A DNA stretch of 64,000 nucleotides from assembly GCA_029215795.1 (NCBI GenBank), contig JARDYH010000003.1, positions 95,512,609-95,576,608 on the forward strand, read 5' to 3'. The stretch is from Anniella stebbinsi. Its lineage: Eukaryota; Chordata; Lepidosauria; Squamata; Anniellidae. Of this stretch, positions 43,306-56,555 are shown in pieces. Each line of letters begins with the position of its first letter. Positions within the stretch are counted from its first letter, which is position 1. The notes beneath the pieces were generated by a model. That model had not been told where the DNA came from and made no database searches. It was given only the letters and a program-made list of their open reading frames with translations. The position numbers and the translations under genes were made by a program.

Positions 43306-44889
43306 GGTAGGTGTCAGTCTTTCATCTCTCCATGACCAACTGCACCTGCCTTGGCATCTTCCCCCACCAGCCAGTTTTCCCTTGAAAATGCCCTCCCAAT
43401 TGTTTTATCCCAATTTTTCCCTAAGACCAGTTTAGCTGGAGACTAAATGGTCTAAGGGAGGATAATTTGTAGGAGAGAATTGGTTGTGGAGGAAAGGGTT
43501 AAACAGGCCTTCCACCTGGCTGCCAATTCTCTCCTTACAAATGTCCCTCATATTAAAATTACCCCAGGGTTTGGAACACACATTTGCTGAGGTAACATTC
43601 TTCTCTCATTGATTTGATTTGTCAGTGAGGCTCCTCAGCTAGTCTCCCCTTATTTTTTTATTGCCTGACATCTACAGATTGCAGGAAGAAAATATTAGGT
43701 ATTTTCTTGAGAAACTCTTCTTCTTGTTGTTGTTGTTGTTTACTTGACTGAGTAAGCCTTGACAATCCATCTGCTCCTCCCCACCCCCCAGCAAATCCAA
43801 TTTTTAAGGTATGGGGATGTATACAACTGGAGTTATGTAACTTGTTTGCATGTAACCTACAGCTTCCTGCCTCTGAGAGGAAATGAGTTGCGCTTGAGTA
43901 TCTGTCACTTTTAATTAAGTTATAGAGACCCGCTTTTCAGAAGGAAATTGCATTTTCAGTTCACATTGAAAACTGTCTGCAGAAAGAAAGGCTCGCTTTA
44001 GAACAGAGCAGTCAATTAGTAATATTTCACAGTCATGGCAGGGTTATGTGGTGACATTTAATGACACAGCTCTTTGGCCAAGCCTGACGCTGGCGTTGTG
44101 AGTCCAGAAGGTAATTCTGTTGGAGCCATTTGCTGCTTATACTGTGTGATGGGTGGAGTGTGTGAAGCAGGAGGCCTTCGATATTGCAATAGCAAGGGTG
44201 GGGGAGGGAAATAGATTGAGTATCTGTGTACAGAGAAACATTGATCTTCCTATGGGATCCCTTTCAGTGGGAGCATGGCCAGAGATGGAGGGCAGGTGTT
44301 TGCTTGTCCTTTCACTACAATAGTGTCTCCTTTTCCCATAGGAGTAAAGGGCAGCCATTCACTGATAAGGGAGAAAGAAAAACTGCAGAGGGGCTTCTCA
44401 AGGACAATTTCCAAATAGGCAAAATAAAAAGTTGCCGGGCTGCTGGATGTGGTTCTGGGGTTCATTGCTACAGCAGATGAAAACAATGAAAGAGCCTCAA
44501 ACTCCCAATGAATGACTCTCTTTGAGAAAAGAGTTGGGCACTGCAAATTCAGAATAGCAGGAGCTTTCATTCTTTTATTTTTGTTATACATTTCCACAAA
44601 AGTGTCTGAGTTAAGCCTGTTGTAGCCAAAATAACAAAAAATGATTGTAGCATCCATCTGGTTTAGCATGTTCCTAATTAAGAACCATGCATGTCTTAGT
44701 CTTGATTTTTTTTTTGATAGCCAGTAAATGAAAACGATACTCAGATACGATTGGCAACTTTTTTTATTAGGCCCTATTCCTGTGCTTGGATTGATTAGCA
44801 AATGGTACAACTTCAGCTGCCTTCAATGGTCAACACTAGAATCAACAGATCCCCCAGCTTGGTTATTGGTCAGCCATGGCAGCTGATTG
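43306..44889. other. Unassigned sequence
   Basis: No gene or confident repeat, apart from a TTG run near 43722-43740. The 186-codon reverse frame at 44250-44810 has no recognisable domain. Confidence 0.4.
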
Positions 44890-45444
44890 TTAGCCTAGTC
44901 CGGAAACTTCAACTAGTTCAAAATATGGCAGCCAGGTCGGTCACTGGTACATCTAGGAGTGACCATATTACGCCAGCTTTAAAATCGCTCCACTGGCTGC
45001 CAATTAGTTTCTGGGCGAAGTATAAAGTGTTGGTCATTACCTTTAAAGCCCTACATGGTTTGGGTCCAGGTTACCTGCGGGATCGCCTTCTCCCGTACAA
45101 TCCGCCCCGCACGCTCAGGTCCTCTGGGAAGAACTTACTGTGGTCGGCCAAGACTAGGCTGACAACTGTTACCCAGAGGACCTTCTCTTCTGCCGCTCCC
45201 AGACTGTGGAATGACCTGCCGGAGGAGACTCGTCAACTTAACAGTCTTTTAGAATTTAAGAAAGCTATAAAGACTGTTCTCTTCCGGCAGGCATATCCAG
45301 TGTAATTTTTAGAATGTTTTTAGGATGTTTTAGGATGTTTTAATGCAGTTTTAATAATATTTGTCATGTTTTAATTAGTTTTATGTATTTTATCATGTTG
45401 TTGTTCACCGCCTCGATCTAGACGGAGAGGCGGGTAAGAAATAA

Positions 45445-45484
<40 letters not shown>
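44890..45484 (+). mobile_element. L2-type LINE 3' end with (ATT)n tail
   Basis: Begins in GCCTAGTCCGGAAACTTCAA (codons for LVRKLQLVQNMAAR), encodes HWLPISFWAKYKVLVI, FKALHGLGPGYLRDRL, RLWNDLPEETRQL and IKTVLFRQAY, then the 3' UTR (CGCCTCGATCTAGACGGAG) and an ATT run. The frame is still open from 44802 to 45305. 5'-truncated; same subfamily as the nested copy at 38.2 kb. Confidence 0.92.
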
Positions 45485-45488
<4 letters not shown>

Positions 45489-45705
45489 ACCCTACTCTAC
45501 TATATACTCACCCTCATTCCTAACCCTTCCCAACCGGATATTTGCAAAGCAAGCAGATGTTTGATGCAGTTAAATAGGAATCCCATATTTCAATATGGGT
45601 GGGGAAACTTAAAAATTAGCCTATTGACCATAGAAGGAGTTACTTCTAAGTAAGCAATACATAAGATGGGCATAGAGCATAGCAACTCATTGGACTACTG
45701 TTTGT

Positions 45706-45800
45706 GCTTATTTATTTATGACATTTATCTACCATCTTTCCAAGAGGTACATGGTAGCTAATAAAGAGAAACAAATACAACACATACAGATAAAGATACA
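45706..45800 (-). mobile_element. LINE tail fragment (reverse strand)
   Basis: TATTTATTTATGACATTTATCTACCATCTTTCC-type text followed by AGGTACATGGTAGC, the reverse of a common squamate LINE 3' terminus. Confidence 0.5.
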
Positions 45801-48060
45801 AACAAGATACACAATCAACCATCTTTACTTAAAAGAAACAGAGCACCAAACTTTTCGACTCGAGGCTGTTAAGCCGCTGCATCTACTTTTGGTTCCTTTG
45901 CAGAATTGAGATCCAAGTACTAACATGAGGAGTGTTTGCTTCACTGCTTTTCTGCTACATAATCTCTAGGTGGCACTGTGGTATAGCAGAGTAGCATAAA
46001 TACACAAGTGGAATCAGCATTTTTTTTCGCCATCAGAAACAATACTAATTTCCCCCACTCTTAAAAAACACACTCAAAAGTGTTCTTTAAAAACACAAGC
46101 AAAACTGGAGGATCACAACGTTGTCTAAAGGATCTGTAAACAACCATATGTAGGAAATGATGAGTGCACAATTAGTGCCTCATGTAGAAAAGCTCAAATC
46201 CATAAGAACACCCATCAAGTAAAGTTCCTTAAAAGTATTAGCAACCAAAGCCCTTCCTAATAAGGAAGACCTTCACAGCAGAAGACCATCAGGAAAGGGT
46301 CAATGGGGCATGCATCCATTAATGTGCCCATTTGAAAAAATGCTCACAAAAATACATATGGATTTTTTTCCGTCCCACCCCACCCCCCAAAAAATCAACA
46401 AACTGCAGGGGATGGACTTGGAGAAAAGAAAAGGAGGAAGCCCATAGAAATGGACTTGTGAGATCTACCTTTCCATAAGAAAAGGGCAAGCCAGATCACT
46501 CTGGGCAATTCTGATTCAGTTTCACTCCACAAACTCTTCCTGTAGACCATGCCATGCAACACTGTTTTCAGCAGTGGCAGGATCTACACTACTGCTTTAA
46601 AATGCTTTATAACAGTAGTGACAACTGTTGGGGCCCAGGACACATTCCATATACAGTTTTCAAACTGCTTTCAAAGTGTTATATCCTGCTTGGTGTAGAT
46701 CTGGCCAAACAATCCAATAAATACCCTTTAAGAGAGCTGAAAATAGATTGAGAGACGCATCATTTCTGTAGTGCACACACATTTTTTAAAAAAATATATT
46801 ACTGTAGTTTCTGGTAAAACAGGTTTGGCAGGTTTTTGAAATGATACAAAAACTTTCCAAACCTGATTAATAGAGGAAAAAGTCGAATCAGGGATCATAC
46901 CACAAGCGGTGACACTGTTTCAAAGCACCTTCAGCTCATTGAGCACCCAAAAAAAATAATCCTGTAACATGGGAGATCCATGATGGGAGATCCTGACTTT
47001 AGCTTAAAAACTTCATAGGAGCTGTGCTGGAATTAATCTTGGATTGGGGGAGTGGCGCTGGAAGAGTGGATGTTTAACCACCGACCATATAGTTTACCTC
47101 TGCACTCCACCCAATGCTACTATTATCCCAGTGGAAGAAAAGGTGACATAATTTAGATACCCAGCTTCCCTAAACAGCAGCTTTGAAGAACATTTTAAAG
47201 TGGGAAAACTGTGGTTGAGGAAAGTGTTCAACGCCATTTCCCCAATGGTGCTACCTGATCCAAGCCTCTTCTACACCCTCCGCCACAGTTTCATTTAAAT
47301 TTAGCAGCGGGGGTGGGGATGTTAAGAGGTCCAGTTGCAGGTCTCCTTTGTTATATCTGTTTTGACCCTAAAAAGCTAAATTTGAATACCAAATATTCTG
47401 CATACACTCCTAACGCTGTGGGAATCTCTTACTATTCCCTACCTGATGGTTGTTTACTACTTACCCTGCTTGGGGATGGTTACACGAGCTTCAGCCAGTT
47501 CTGTAATCTTTATGACCTGATATGGATTTGCTTTATAACTGTGTGATTTTTTTAATGACTGATGAAAGATGCTGAGATACTAATGGATATGCATTTAAGG
47601 ATATAAGAATTAGAAAGACTTAATGGGGGATTTGTGGCATTGAAGGACTTAAAACAAATGTACTGTAGGTTTTGCTCCTGCTGTGAGACCAAATATGTAA
47701 TATCCATTCACCTTGGGAGAATATTTTTTCCAGTTACAGGATTCTAGCATGTCCCACTTCACACTCAACACAACTCTACATTGAAATACAAATTCTTTGC
47801 CTTATTTCTAAGATAAATATTACTGGTTTCTGAATGCAGTTTTTCATGTGGCCAGTGATTAAATGAATATCCTCCACCACCAGTTGTTCTTGAAATCGTC
47901 CTCTAAGTACTTTGATATAAAATATTCAGTAAATTCTTGATATCAGAGGACAGCACTTACATCTAATAGTATGAAATGTTTAAATTTTGATGACATTTGG
48001 CTATGACATTTGATTTCAATATTCAATATTTAACAGTATTTGAGAATGATCATCATTATG
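45801..48060. other. Mostly unassigned sequence
   Basis: Apart from the MITE at 46.57-46.71 kb, no gene or confident repeat. The frame at 47313-47546 has no known domain. Confidence 0.4.
46568..46708. mobile_element. Short DNA element with GATCTACAC ends, copy 1
   Basis: Starts CAGGATCTACACTACTGC and ends TTGGTGTAGATCTGG, inverted ends; inner GCTTTATAACAGTAGTG is shared with the palindrome at 52.77 kb. Confidence 0.65.
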
Positions 48061-48061
<1 letters not shown>

Positions 48062-48097
<36 letters not shown>

Positions 48098-48996
48098 TAT
48101 TTCTTACCTGCTTGTCCCCCAGGATCAAGGTGGGGAACAACATCAATACAAATAACATAAAATTCATAAAATGAATTTAAAACAAATAAAATTAATACAT
48201 TATTAAATTAACAATAAAACTCTTAAAATTTGACTGAGTAGGCCTGCCGGAAGAGATAGGTCTTTATGGCTTTCTTAAAGTCAAAGAGACTATTAAGTTG
48301 ATGAATCTCTTCCGGCAGACCATTCCACAATCAGGGAGTGGCAGAAGAGAAGGTCCTCTGGGTAAAAGTTGTCAGCCTAATCTTGGCTGACTGAAGTAAA
48401 TTCTTCCCAGAGGACCTGAGCATGTGGGGTGGATTGTATGGGAGAAGATGATCCTGCAGGTAACCTGGACCCAAACCATGTAGGGCTTTAAAGGTAATGA
48501 CCAACACTTTGTACTTCGCCTGGAAACTAATTGGCAGCCAGTAAAGTGATTTTAAAGCTGGTGTAATATGGTCACCCCTAGGTGTACCGGTGACCAACCT
48601 GGCTGCCATATTTTGAACTAGTTGAAGTTTCCGGACTAGGCACAGAGGTAGCCCTATGTACAGCGCATTGCAGAAGTCGATCCTCGAAGTTACCAGCACG
48701 TGCACTACTGATTTTAGGTCTTCCAACTCTAGGAAGGGATGCAGCTGGCATATCAGCCGAAGCAGATAGTAGGCACTTCTGGCCATCGCATCTATCTGGA
48801 CTGTCATTTGGAGCGACAGATCCAGGAGCACCCCCAAGCTGCAAACACAACCTTTCAGGGGGAGTGTAACCCCATCCAGAACTGGTTGACACACCTCCAA
48901 ACCCAGGTTGGGGCCTTTGACAGTAGCACCTCCATCTTGTCTGGATTCAGCTTCAGTTTGTTTTTCCTCATCCAGCCCATTACCGCCTCCAAGCAT
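48062..48996 (-). mobile_element. L2-type LINE 3' half (reverse strand), (ATT)n tail
   Basis: An AAT run at 48064-48099 is the tail; the reverse strand then gives the 3' UTR and ORF2 C-terminus (QTEAESRQ after a shift, SLGVLLDLSLQM, LVTSRIDFCNALYIGLPL, HWLP-like YWLPISFQAKYKVLVI). One long frame covers 48331-48996 but breaks both upstream and before the FRQAY end. Same subfamily as 38.2 and 44.9 kb. Confidence 0.9.
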
Positions 48997-49369
48997 TACA
49001 ATCCAGAGAGGGTATATTTATTCTGCCCATATTGTGTGGTCCTGACTGTGTACCCTGTATGGTTGTTTTTAAATAAAAACAGACACATTCAGTTGATACA
49101 TCCATTTAACGTATCATGTATGTGGCTCTTAGTGCGTGAACATTTGCTATTGTTTAAATAAATACTTTTTGATTCAGTATTTACTAGTTGATGGTATCTG
49201 TTCAGTATTGCATGCTCTGGAATCTTAACTAAGAAGTAATGATTAGCAGTTTGCACTGTTTGATTTTGAAAGAAAGACAGAACTGCCAGAGCTCAAGTCT
49301 GTCTGAAAAGCAAATATTATGAATACAGATAGACAAATCTGTCAAGTTCGATTCCACTCAGTTTGTAAA

Positions 49370-49715
49370 TTTCCCAACATTTGGAAACTGATTTCCAAAT
49401 CAGTTTCTTATTTTAATTAGCATGAAAATTCATACGTATTTTTCCTAATACATGCATTTTGTACATACTTTTCCAAATATATGCTTTTTTGCAAGCACAT
49501 TTTCCTAATATAATGTGTTTTTGTGTGCACTTTCCCTAAGACACCCATTTTAGGCACCTTTCTCCCCCATTATATGCATTTTTCTGTGCATTTTTAAAAT
49601 TTTGCAAACTGCATCTCAACATTCAGAAAAGTGTGAATAGCTGTATTTCAGTTCGTATGTTCATTCAGGAATGCAACTTCTTTAAAATGCAAACCCAACA
49701 AATTTCTCACCCGTC
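49370..49715. repeat. Degenerate TGCAC-periodic repeat, copy 5
   Basis: Repeated TTTTCCTAATA(C/T)ATGCATTTTG units at about 40-base spacing, GTGTGCACTTTCCC, ending near CACCCGTCCCTA. Confidence 0.6.
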
Positions 49716-50414
49716 CCTAACTGTGAATTGCAAGAGCTGTTCGTAATCCTAAATATTCAAGAGTTAATTGTAGTTGGACAATATGACAGAATGTACTCTG
49801 CCCATCCTCAAGAACATAACCTTCTTTAAAATTAATCCACATATTAAGCCTAGTTAAAATGACTCAAATAAATGCTGGTTAGTTGGCAGTTATTTACTTT
49901 TTACCACACTTCTCTGGGCTGCATCTCAGTTCTACCTAACTCCATTTAAAATCGGAGTCTTCTTGCTGCCACTCTGTTGACATGAATTTGAAACAGGCTC
50001 CCAACTGTTAATCTTTTGCTGCAGAGTGTCACTTTGCCAAACTCCAATAGCCATTGTATTCTGAAGGCTTGAGAGACGTTCCCAGCCACCAAGGAGCATT
50101 AATGTTCTTTTGTTAAAGTCCTTCACATCTTATCCATTGAACAGTTGTAAATTTTAACAACATGAAGTCTGTTCCATCTACATTGAATTCCCAATATAAT
50201 CTTCTGTTATCAAGCTGGTTAATATTCATCCTAACAAATCTGAGGTTGGAACTATGGCTCCAACCTCAGAGCCCAATAACCATGTTCTCTGCACCTTCCC
50301 CCTCATAGCCAGTGTGGTTCTCTCTGCATCGGCTTCATCTCTGTGCTTCGAAACAGAGGGTGGAGATGGCAAAAGGGGTGGTCCTGGGAGCAGAGAGGGG
50401 AGGAGTCTGAGGAC

Positions 50415-50489
50415 ACTGTTTTAATTGTAAACTGCCCAGAGAGCCTTGGCTGTTGGGCAGTATAAATAGGTAATAAATAAATAAATAAA
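50415..50489 (+). mobile_element. L2-type LINE tail
   Basis: TTTTAATTGTAAACTGCCCAG, GAGAGCCTTGGCTGTTGGGC and AGTATAAATAGGTAATAAAT with an AAAT tail. Only the last 75 bp are left. Confidence 0.75.
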
Positions 50490-52079
50490 GCAGTTTCCTA
50501 TATGGGCCCTAGCTCCCCATATAGTGAAAATGCAGGGTAGCAGGAGCACAGAGGCATTGCATACTTGACAGCCACCGACTTTGAAGGCTATTGACCATCT
50601 CTATTGGATCGCCCTAAAAAGTTTTAGGATTAAGCCAGAATACTTAATAATGTAGATAAATAGTCTTGTGGTAGTGGGTAGGATTCATGGAAATTCATTG
50701 CTTGAAAAGCCTATAGACAGTGAGTTAAGCATGTCACAGTTTTTTAGACCCGCTGTTGGAATAATCATGTATGGTTACACAAAACAAAATCAATTGAAAC
50801 AGTTAATTCATAAAATGGCAGGGTCCTGTGGAACCTAAGAGGTTCGTAAATTTATTGTGGTATTAACATAATCAGTAATCATCAAGATTGTTTTTTCAAT
50901 TTACTTACAATAGACTATTTCTGTGAGATCATCACATTGATACATGGTTTTCCATTTGTCATACTTCACCATCTTTCCCCACCCCACCCCTGTTTTTCCT
51001 AGTAGCACCCATCTTTATCTTTATACTCTGCTTTAGAATTGACTGGTTTATCCTCTTTTATGCTGCTCTTCTCACTGCTGAATAATCTCAATTTTTACAG
51101 CAATATTCTCTAAATTATCAAGATCACCAAAGGTTCCCAAACTGAACTCAGAAGAGCTTTCAGTCCTTCCTGGTTTTTCTATCTGCTAATTTAAGAAGCA
51201 TCCACCAAGCCTCTACTCAAGTCATTAATATGATAAATTAGACTGGGCAAAGGACAAAACATGGACCTATTTTATCTTCCTCTCAATTTGACAGTGATCC
51301 ATTAATAATAATAATTAATCCATTCCTCACCAATGCAGCTCTTCAGTACTCAAGTACCACTTGGAAGTAATTGTCAGTCCATGCTTATCTTATTTCTGAA
51401 CCAGATACTTGGGAAAAGGAGTTGGATCAGAATCTTTTCCAATGTCTTGCTATGTGTATTCTGTTCCCAAGTCAATCCCAATAAATGCTAGAACATGGGA
51501 TATTAAGACCTTATATGTATTATTACAGAAGGACAATACACTTACTTCATCATTGAGGGCCATACTGTTTATGGATGCTTCATGATTGGCTGCCACAAGC
51601 AAACTGGCATGAATGTGCAAAGACTCAAAGAGCCATTCATATACTTTCCCATTCATTCATACAGTTGATTACAAAAGGATGTGTAGAACAGGATTGCCTC
51701 TTTTTCTCCTTGCAAATTTGACTTCATTTTTTGTATCAAATATAATATATTAAAATTCTTGCATCAAATATAACACACATTAAATTCAGGCATCTCAAAC
51801 AACAGAGATGAATTGTATCTAAATAAAAGCTCAAAATATTATCTTAAATCAATATAAATAATGGATCATTTTTATCTTACTCAGCCTCAGAAAGGGATGT
51901 TGGAGAAATCTGCAACGGAATGAAATGAGTTCAGATTTCTATGAATTTGACCTGCAGATTCCACAGCAGACCGGCTGCACAGATTACATGGATTTATGGC
52001 CTGTTTTTTTATTGTTTTGTTTTGTTGTTGGTTTTTTGTTACTTTTGGGAATTTTATGCAACATTAGTCATAGAAAGAT
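50490..52079. other. Unassigned AT-rich sequence
   Basis: No gene or confident repeat recognised. Confidence 0.4.
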
Positions 52080-52260
52080 ACACAGAATACAAAAACACCA
52101 GCCGAAAATGTGCATTTCCACCATAGGCTAAAACATGATGATGCACATTTTGGGGAAGTGGTAAATTGCACATTTTGAGGGGATTTGCACATTTTTGCAT
52201 GTGCAAATTTGTGAATATGTGCAAATTCGGGAAATTGGGATAAAAACCAATCCTGTCAAT
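52080..52260. repeat. Degenerate TGCAC-periodic repeat, copy 6
   Basis: GATGCACATTTTGGGG, AATTGCACATTTTGAGG, TTTGCACATTTTTGCATG and TGTGCAAATTCG: a short direct unit of about 30 bp. Confidence 0.5.
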
Positions 52261-52772
52261 GAGTGGATGATGGAACAAAAGGCACCTTACCATCCATGAA
52301 ATGCAGACTAAATAGATTTTACAAAATCCATACCTCTGTAGTCTCAGATGCCCTCTTATGGCTGGGTGTGGGCCCCAAGGCCTCTAATAATTACATGAAA
52401 GGAACATATTCAATAGATGAAGTTTCACCTCACATGTGAGTGCATTGACGGAGAAAGCTTTGACTGTTGATTCTGTCTCTCTGTCTGTTAAAGGTACAAG
52501 GCCCTTGTAAATAAATTATAAAGTTCCCTCAGTCACTGCTGATTTGGGTTAGTTGAATGTTGTACCAGGAAGATCTACACATAATAGAGAGCACCTAGGG
52601 TTGCCATTCCTTTGACCAGTTGGGCTCTCTTCCTATTTCCACTTACAATGGCCCCTGGAAAATTAGTCCCAGATGAACTTAACTGTAACCTAGTGAGACA
52701 GCATTGACAAATGATTGCTGACCATTAGGAAGGTTCAGAGGGAACCACATTCATTCCATGGCAACTGGCCAT

Positions 52773-52869
52773 GAGCCTATCTACACTACTGCTTTAAAAT
52801 GGTTTATAACAGTTTTAAACCGGTTTAAAACTGTTATAAACCATCTAAAGCAGTAGTGTAGATAGGCTC
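52773..52869. mobile_element. Short palindromic DNA element, GATCTACAC-type ends, copy 2
   Basis: 97 bp, folding completely: GAGCCTATCTACACTACTGC at the left and its complement at the right, centre AAACCGGTTT, with one indel and one mismatch in the arms. CAT on both sides may be a 3-bp duplication. Confidence 0.8.
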
Positions 52870-54004
52870 CATGTTACCTTATCCCTGTCACACTTTAAAA
52901 CCTATGTTTACAAATGACTCATGTTAATGAAGCTGTGTGTGATAGCACTGAATTGGAAATCAACAATTAATATGTATTGCTTTTATTTTTAGGCTTGGAA
53001 AAATAGAGATCAAGTAGCCTGGATTGTATTTTCCTGACTATTAAGAAGTTCTATGATTAGGAGGTAAGAAATATTTCCAGCAATTACTTGGACAACATTC
53101 TTTTGGGCCATCTCTAAAAAGTATTCTCTGGGTGTGTACATATATCCTATTTCATATGCTTGCAAGCCAGTTCTATTGTCTATTTCTGTCATGCTTTGGT
53201 ACAGGAATGGGTAACCTTTTGGCTCTGGAGGGCTGCATGAGCAGTGGGTTGGGGCCACATGCCAGTAGCAGTGGCCAGAGCCTCCATTTCTTGCATCATT
53301 CTCCCCATCACAATTGTGTTCCTTCCCTTCCCAACCAGCCAGACTTCTGTTTTGTGGGATGGGAAGAATGAAATTTACATAGGGAGGATGGTGTGTGGTA
53401 AGGTCTTTTCAAGGGCTGCCCACATGTGCTCCAAAAGATTAAATTCATGAGATAGCTATGCAAATGAAGGAGTGAAGTAAAGTACAAGTAGATTTGATTC
53501 TCACTGGCTCCTACTGACTTTTATGGGACAAAGTAAATGGACTCCAGTAGGCAAGTGCTTGGGGAGAGACAATACTGCTCCAAATTACACCATTTTACTT
53601 TCTCCCATATAAGTGATGAATGTCTACAGTTTACTCCTATGGGAAAAAGTAGTGTTTTGGTTGATGGCCAAACATCTCCCCTGACTCCTACAATACTGAG
53701 TAGCCTAGCTTCCGCTGACAGGGGCCCAACAGGATAAACATACCTTGACTTTGTACACAGAGGTTCCCCAACAGGTGACCCCATAATATGTCATTCCTTC
53801 TTCACCTCCTGTCAGAATTATGGGGGGGTGGCTAGTAATTGATAACAGTCACATATTAACTGGCAGATTGCCTTCACCTTTCACTGCACACATTGGCATC
53901 CATCAATAGGTAATTATATGGGTGAGCCGCTAAATTTTGTTGCAAACTTGCTGCTTCAGCAATCAGAACACTTTAGCTATATTTTCTTTTCTTTCTGATT
54001 ATCT
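52870..54004. other. Unassigned sequence
   Basis: No gene. A fragment of the family B MITE may sit at 53200-53240 (GGAATGGGTAACCTTTTGGC). Confidence 0.4.
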
Positions 54005-54120
54005 GAACATAAGGTCTCCCTGTACTGGACCAGAGCAAAAGCTTGTCTAATCCAGCATTCTGTGTCTCAGCAGCAGTCAACTCAATTTCCCCTCTAAAGT
54101 TCACAAGAGCAACCAGATGG
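54005..54120 (-). mobile_element. SINE-like fragment (probable reverse strand)
   Basis: GAACATAAGGTCTCCCTGTA followed by GTCTAATCCAGCATTCTGTG resembles the 3' wording of squamate SINEs. Confidence 0.4.
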
Positions 54121-54227
54121 TGACAACCATGCTCTCTTACCTGCCCCAGGTTTTCATAATCAAAGCTGTGTTGCCTCCAAACAAGGAGGTTGCATCTAGT
54201 TGTCTTGGAGTTATCTCAATGACTTTG

Positions 54228-54368
54228 TATAATCCAGGCCTCCTCAACCTGGTACTTTCCAGGTATGATGGACTTCAATGCCCATCATTCTCAGCTAGAA
54301 TGTTAAATGGCTGGCAATTATGGAAATTGTAGTCCAACAAATCTGGAGGGCAAAAAGTTGAAGAATGC
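54228..54368. mobile_element. Palindromic MITE, family B, copy 3
   Basis: AATCCAGGCCTCCTCAACCT ... ATTGTAGTCCAACAAATCTG and GAGGGCAAAAAGTTGAAGAA: decayed family B ends and inner repeat. Confidence 0.6.
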
Positions 54369-54370
54369 TG

Positions 54371-54371
<1 letters not shown>

Positions 54372-54404
<33 letters not shown>
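54372..54404. repeat. (AC)n microsatellite
   Basis: Uninterrupted AC run next to the MITE. Confidence 0.95.
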
Positions 54405-54407
<3 letters not shown>

Positions 54408-54994
54408 GCCATGTGACATAGGGGACAACACTTGTATGTATCTTGAGAACAACCGTTTTGCTATATTTGTTTGTTTCATCTAAATTGCTCTCTGTGAACC
54501 AATAAAATGAGTCACATTATAAAGAAGGAAATTTCCTGCACATAAACTTTAAATACTTGCCAATTTATTCAAAGCTGTGGTCATTTCCCCCAGAATTTGA
54601 TGAGAGCACATCAGTTGTCACTGTGACCCTTAAATATACACCTGAAAGATAAAAAAGAGAGATATTAAAGAGCAGATGCCAGACAGCAAAACATCTAGAA
54701 ACAATAATACAGTTGTGAGCATTAGGTAAACAGAATGTTGTAGAATGTTGCCTTCAGAGGCAGAAAGAAATCCTGAGGAAACATCTGATCTTATTGTATA
54801 GCCAAGTCATTTCCCATAGGCAATCAGGCACTGTCTATAATAAAGAGCCACATTTTCCTTGCACTGTAAGTATCATGGTGTCATGGAAATAAAGAATATC
54901 TCTTTATTGCTGAATGGGAGTTGAGAACAGTGTGTGTAGATCAAGAACCCTAGACTACAACAAACCTACCCAGGCAAAGTAAGCTTATGCCTAA

Positions 54995-55162
54995 GGTCTA
55001 GTTACCTAGGGAGGTGGTGGGCTCTCCTACACTAGAGGCCTTCAAGAGGCAACTGGACAACCATCTGTCAGGGGTGCTTTAAGGTAGATTCCTGCATTGA
55101 ACAGGGGGTTGGACTCGATGGCCTTATAGGCTCCTTCCAACTCTACTACTCTATGATTCTAA
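54995..55162 (+). mobile_element. CR1 LINE 3' end
   Basis: CTAGGGAGGTGGTGGGCTCT, AGGCAACTGGACAACCATCT, GGGGGTTGGACTCGATGGCC, TTCCAACTCTACTACTCTATGATTC: the standard CR1 3' terminus including the TATGATTC end. 5'-truncated. Confidence 0.92.
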
Positions 55163-55314
55163 TTTTATAAGAGCAATATCTTGAAGATAGAACTGGAGGG
55201 TGGTGGGCATCCCTCAAAACCTCTCATATCTTTGGATTGGTAATGGTGATTGGGGTGGTAGTGGAATCTGGTACTTCAGAGGGAACTGGATTTGGTCCCA
55301 AGATCTCGGTTGCT

Positions 55315-55633
55315 TAGGCTGACCATCTGAAAAGGAGGACAGGGCTCCTGTAACTTTAACTGTTGTAGAGAAAAGGGAATTTCAGCCAGTGTCATTTGTA
55401 GGCAATTAGTTCCTGGTGAAATTCCCTCTTCATCACAACTGTTAAAGTTGCAGGGGCCCTCCTTCTTTTGTATATGGTCACTCTAGTATAGTGCCTGCAA
55501 CTTTAACTGTTGTGATGAAGAGGGGATTTCACCAGGAACTAATTGCATACAAATGACACTGGCTGAAATTCCCTTTTCTCTACAACTGTTAAAGTTACAG
55601 GAGCCCTGTCCTCCTTTTCAAATGGTCAGCCTA
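55315..55633. mobile_element. hAT-like palindromic MITE, family A, copy 2
   Basis: 319 bp inverted dimer with TAGGCTGACC ends. The flanks are CGGTTGCT exactly on both sides (55307-55314; 55634-55641), an 8-bp hAT duplication. Confidence 0.92.
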
Positions 55634-55782
55634 CGGTTGCTCAGCACCAATCAAAGGATAGAAGAAAGCAGCCATGCTGTTCTACCTCTCTTCTATTGTC
55701 TTCTATTGTACAGGAATAAAGTGGACCTTCCTGACCATGACTCTTGAATTCAAGGAGAATTCGTAGCATTGGCCATGGCTAG

Positions 55783-55945
55783 GATAACCAGATGTAAAGG
55801 CAGACTGGCCCAGTCTGTTTAGCAAAGAGAATTTCAGTAGGTGTCAATTGTCATGTATGGATGAGAAAAGTTGTACCTGCTGAAATGCTCTCTTTTGCAC
55901 AGCCATTAAAGTCACCACTCTCATGACACAGACACAACACACACA
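55783..55945. mobile_element. Diverged MITE-like unit related to family A
   Basis: CTAGGATAACCAGATGTAAA, GAATTTCAGTAGGTGTCA and a GAAATGCTCTCTTTTG counterpart follow the unit order of family A with heavy divergence. Confidence 0.4.
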
Positions 55946-55971
55946 CACACTGAGAAGTTCCACTAGTCTTA
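55918..55971 (+). repeat. Short interspersed repeat, copy 1
   Basis: CTCTCATGACACAGACACAA, an AC run, then GAGAAGTTCCACTAGTCTTA; nearly identical to 59959-60011. Confidence 0.75.
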
Positions 55972-56514
55972 CAGATTACATGGATTTGTGGTCTGGTTTT
56001 TTAGTTTTGCATCCAGTCGTCCTGCCCACTGCTAATAAAAGTCTTATTTGTCAGGATCTGTATGTGAATATATAAAACACCCCCTGACCCCTGTCTGTTT
56101 TCCCCTATCCCTAAATCCCACAGGAAGGAACAGGCCAGGTTTCTGAATGGAAGTTTCATTCCTTTCAGATCTAGATCTAACCATTCTGGCTGGGCCCCCA
56201 TGTCTGTTTTAGAGATATAGCTGTAACAACACTGCCCAATTGGGGTTTATGTGGATATGTACAAACTAAGGTGAACCAAGGTCCAGCTGATCAGGAATTG
56301 CTGTGCTATAAAGTCTTTCCCAGATGTTGAAAAATTAGTATGGAATGACTGCATTGTACTCATGGGAATTGTGGCTAACAATTAGCATTGCCCCTGTAGA
56401 CTGATGAGGTTATTAACATGCCAATCATACCACACCACCACTTAGGAAAGCACACTGAATGTGAAACAAAGGGAGAAAAGAAAATCACAATTCACCCATC
56501 CTTCTTCTGTTGGT

Positions 56515-56515
<1 letters not shown>

Positions 56516-56555
<40 letters not shown>
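56516..56555. repeat. (ATT)n microsatellite
   Basis: About 12 ATT units. Confidence 0.95.

Noticed and set aside
44250..44810. 186-codon reverse-strand frame
   Set aside because: No similarity recognised and unsupported start; overlaps ordinary AT-rich DNA.
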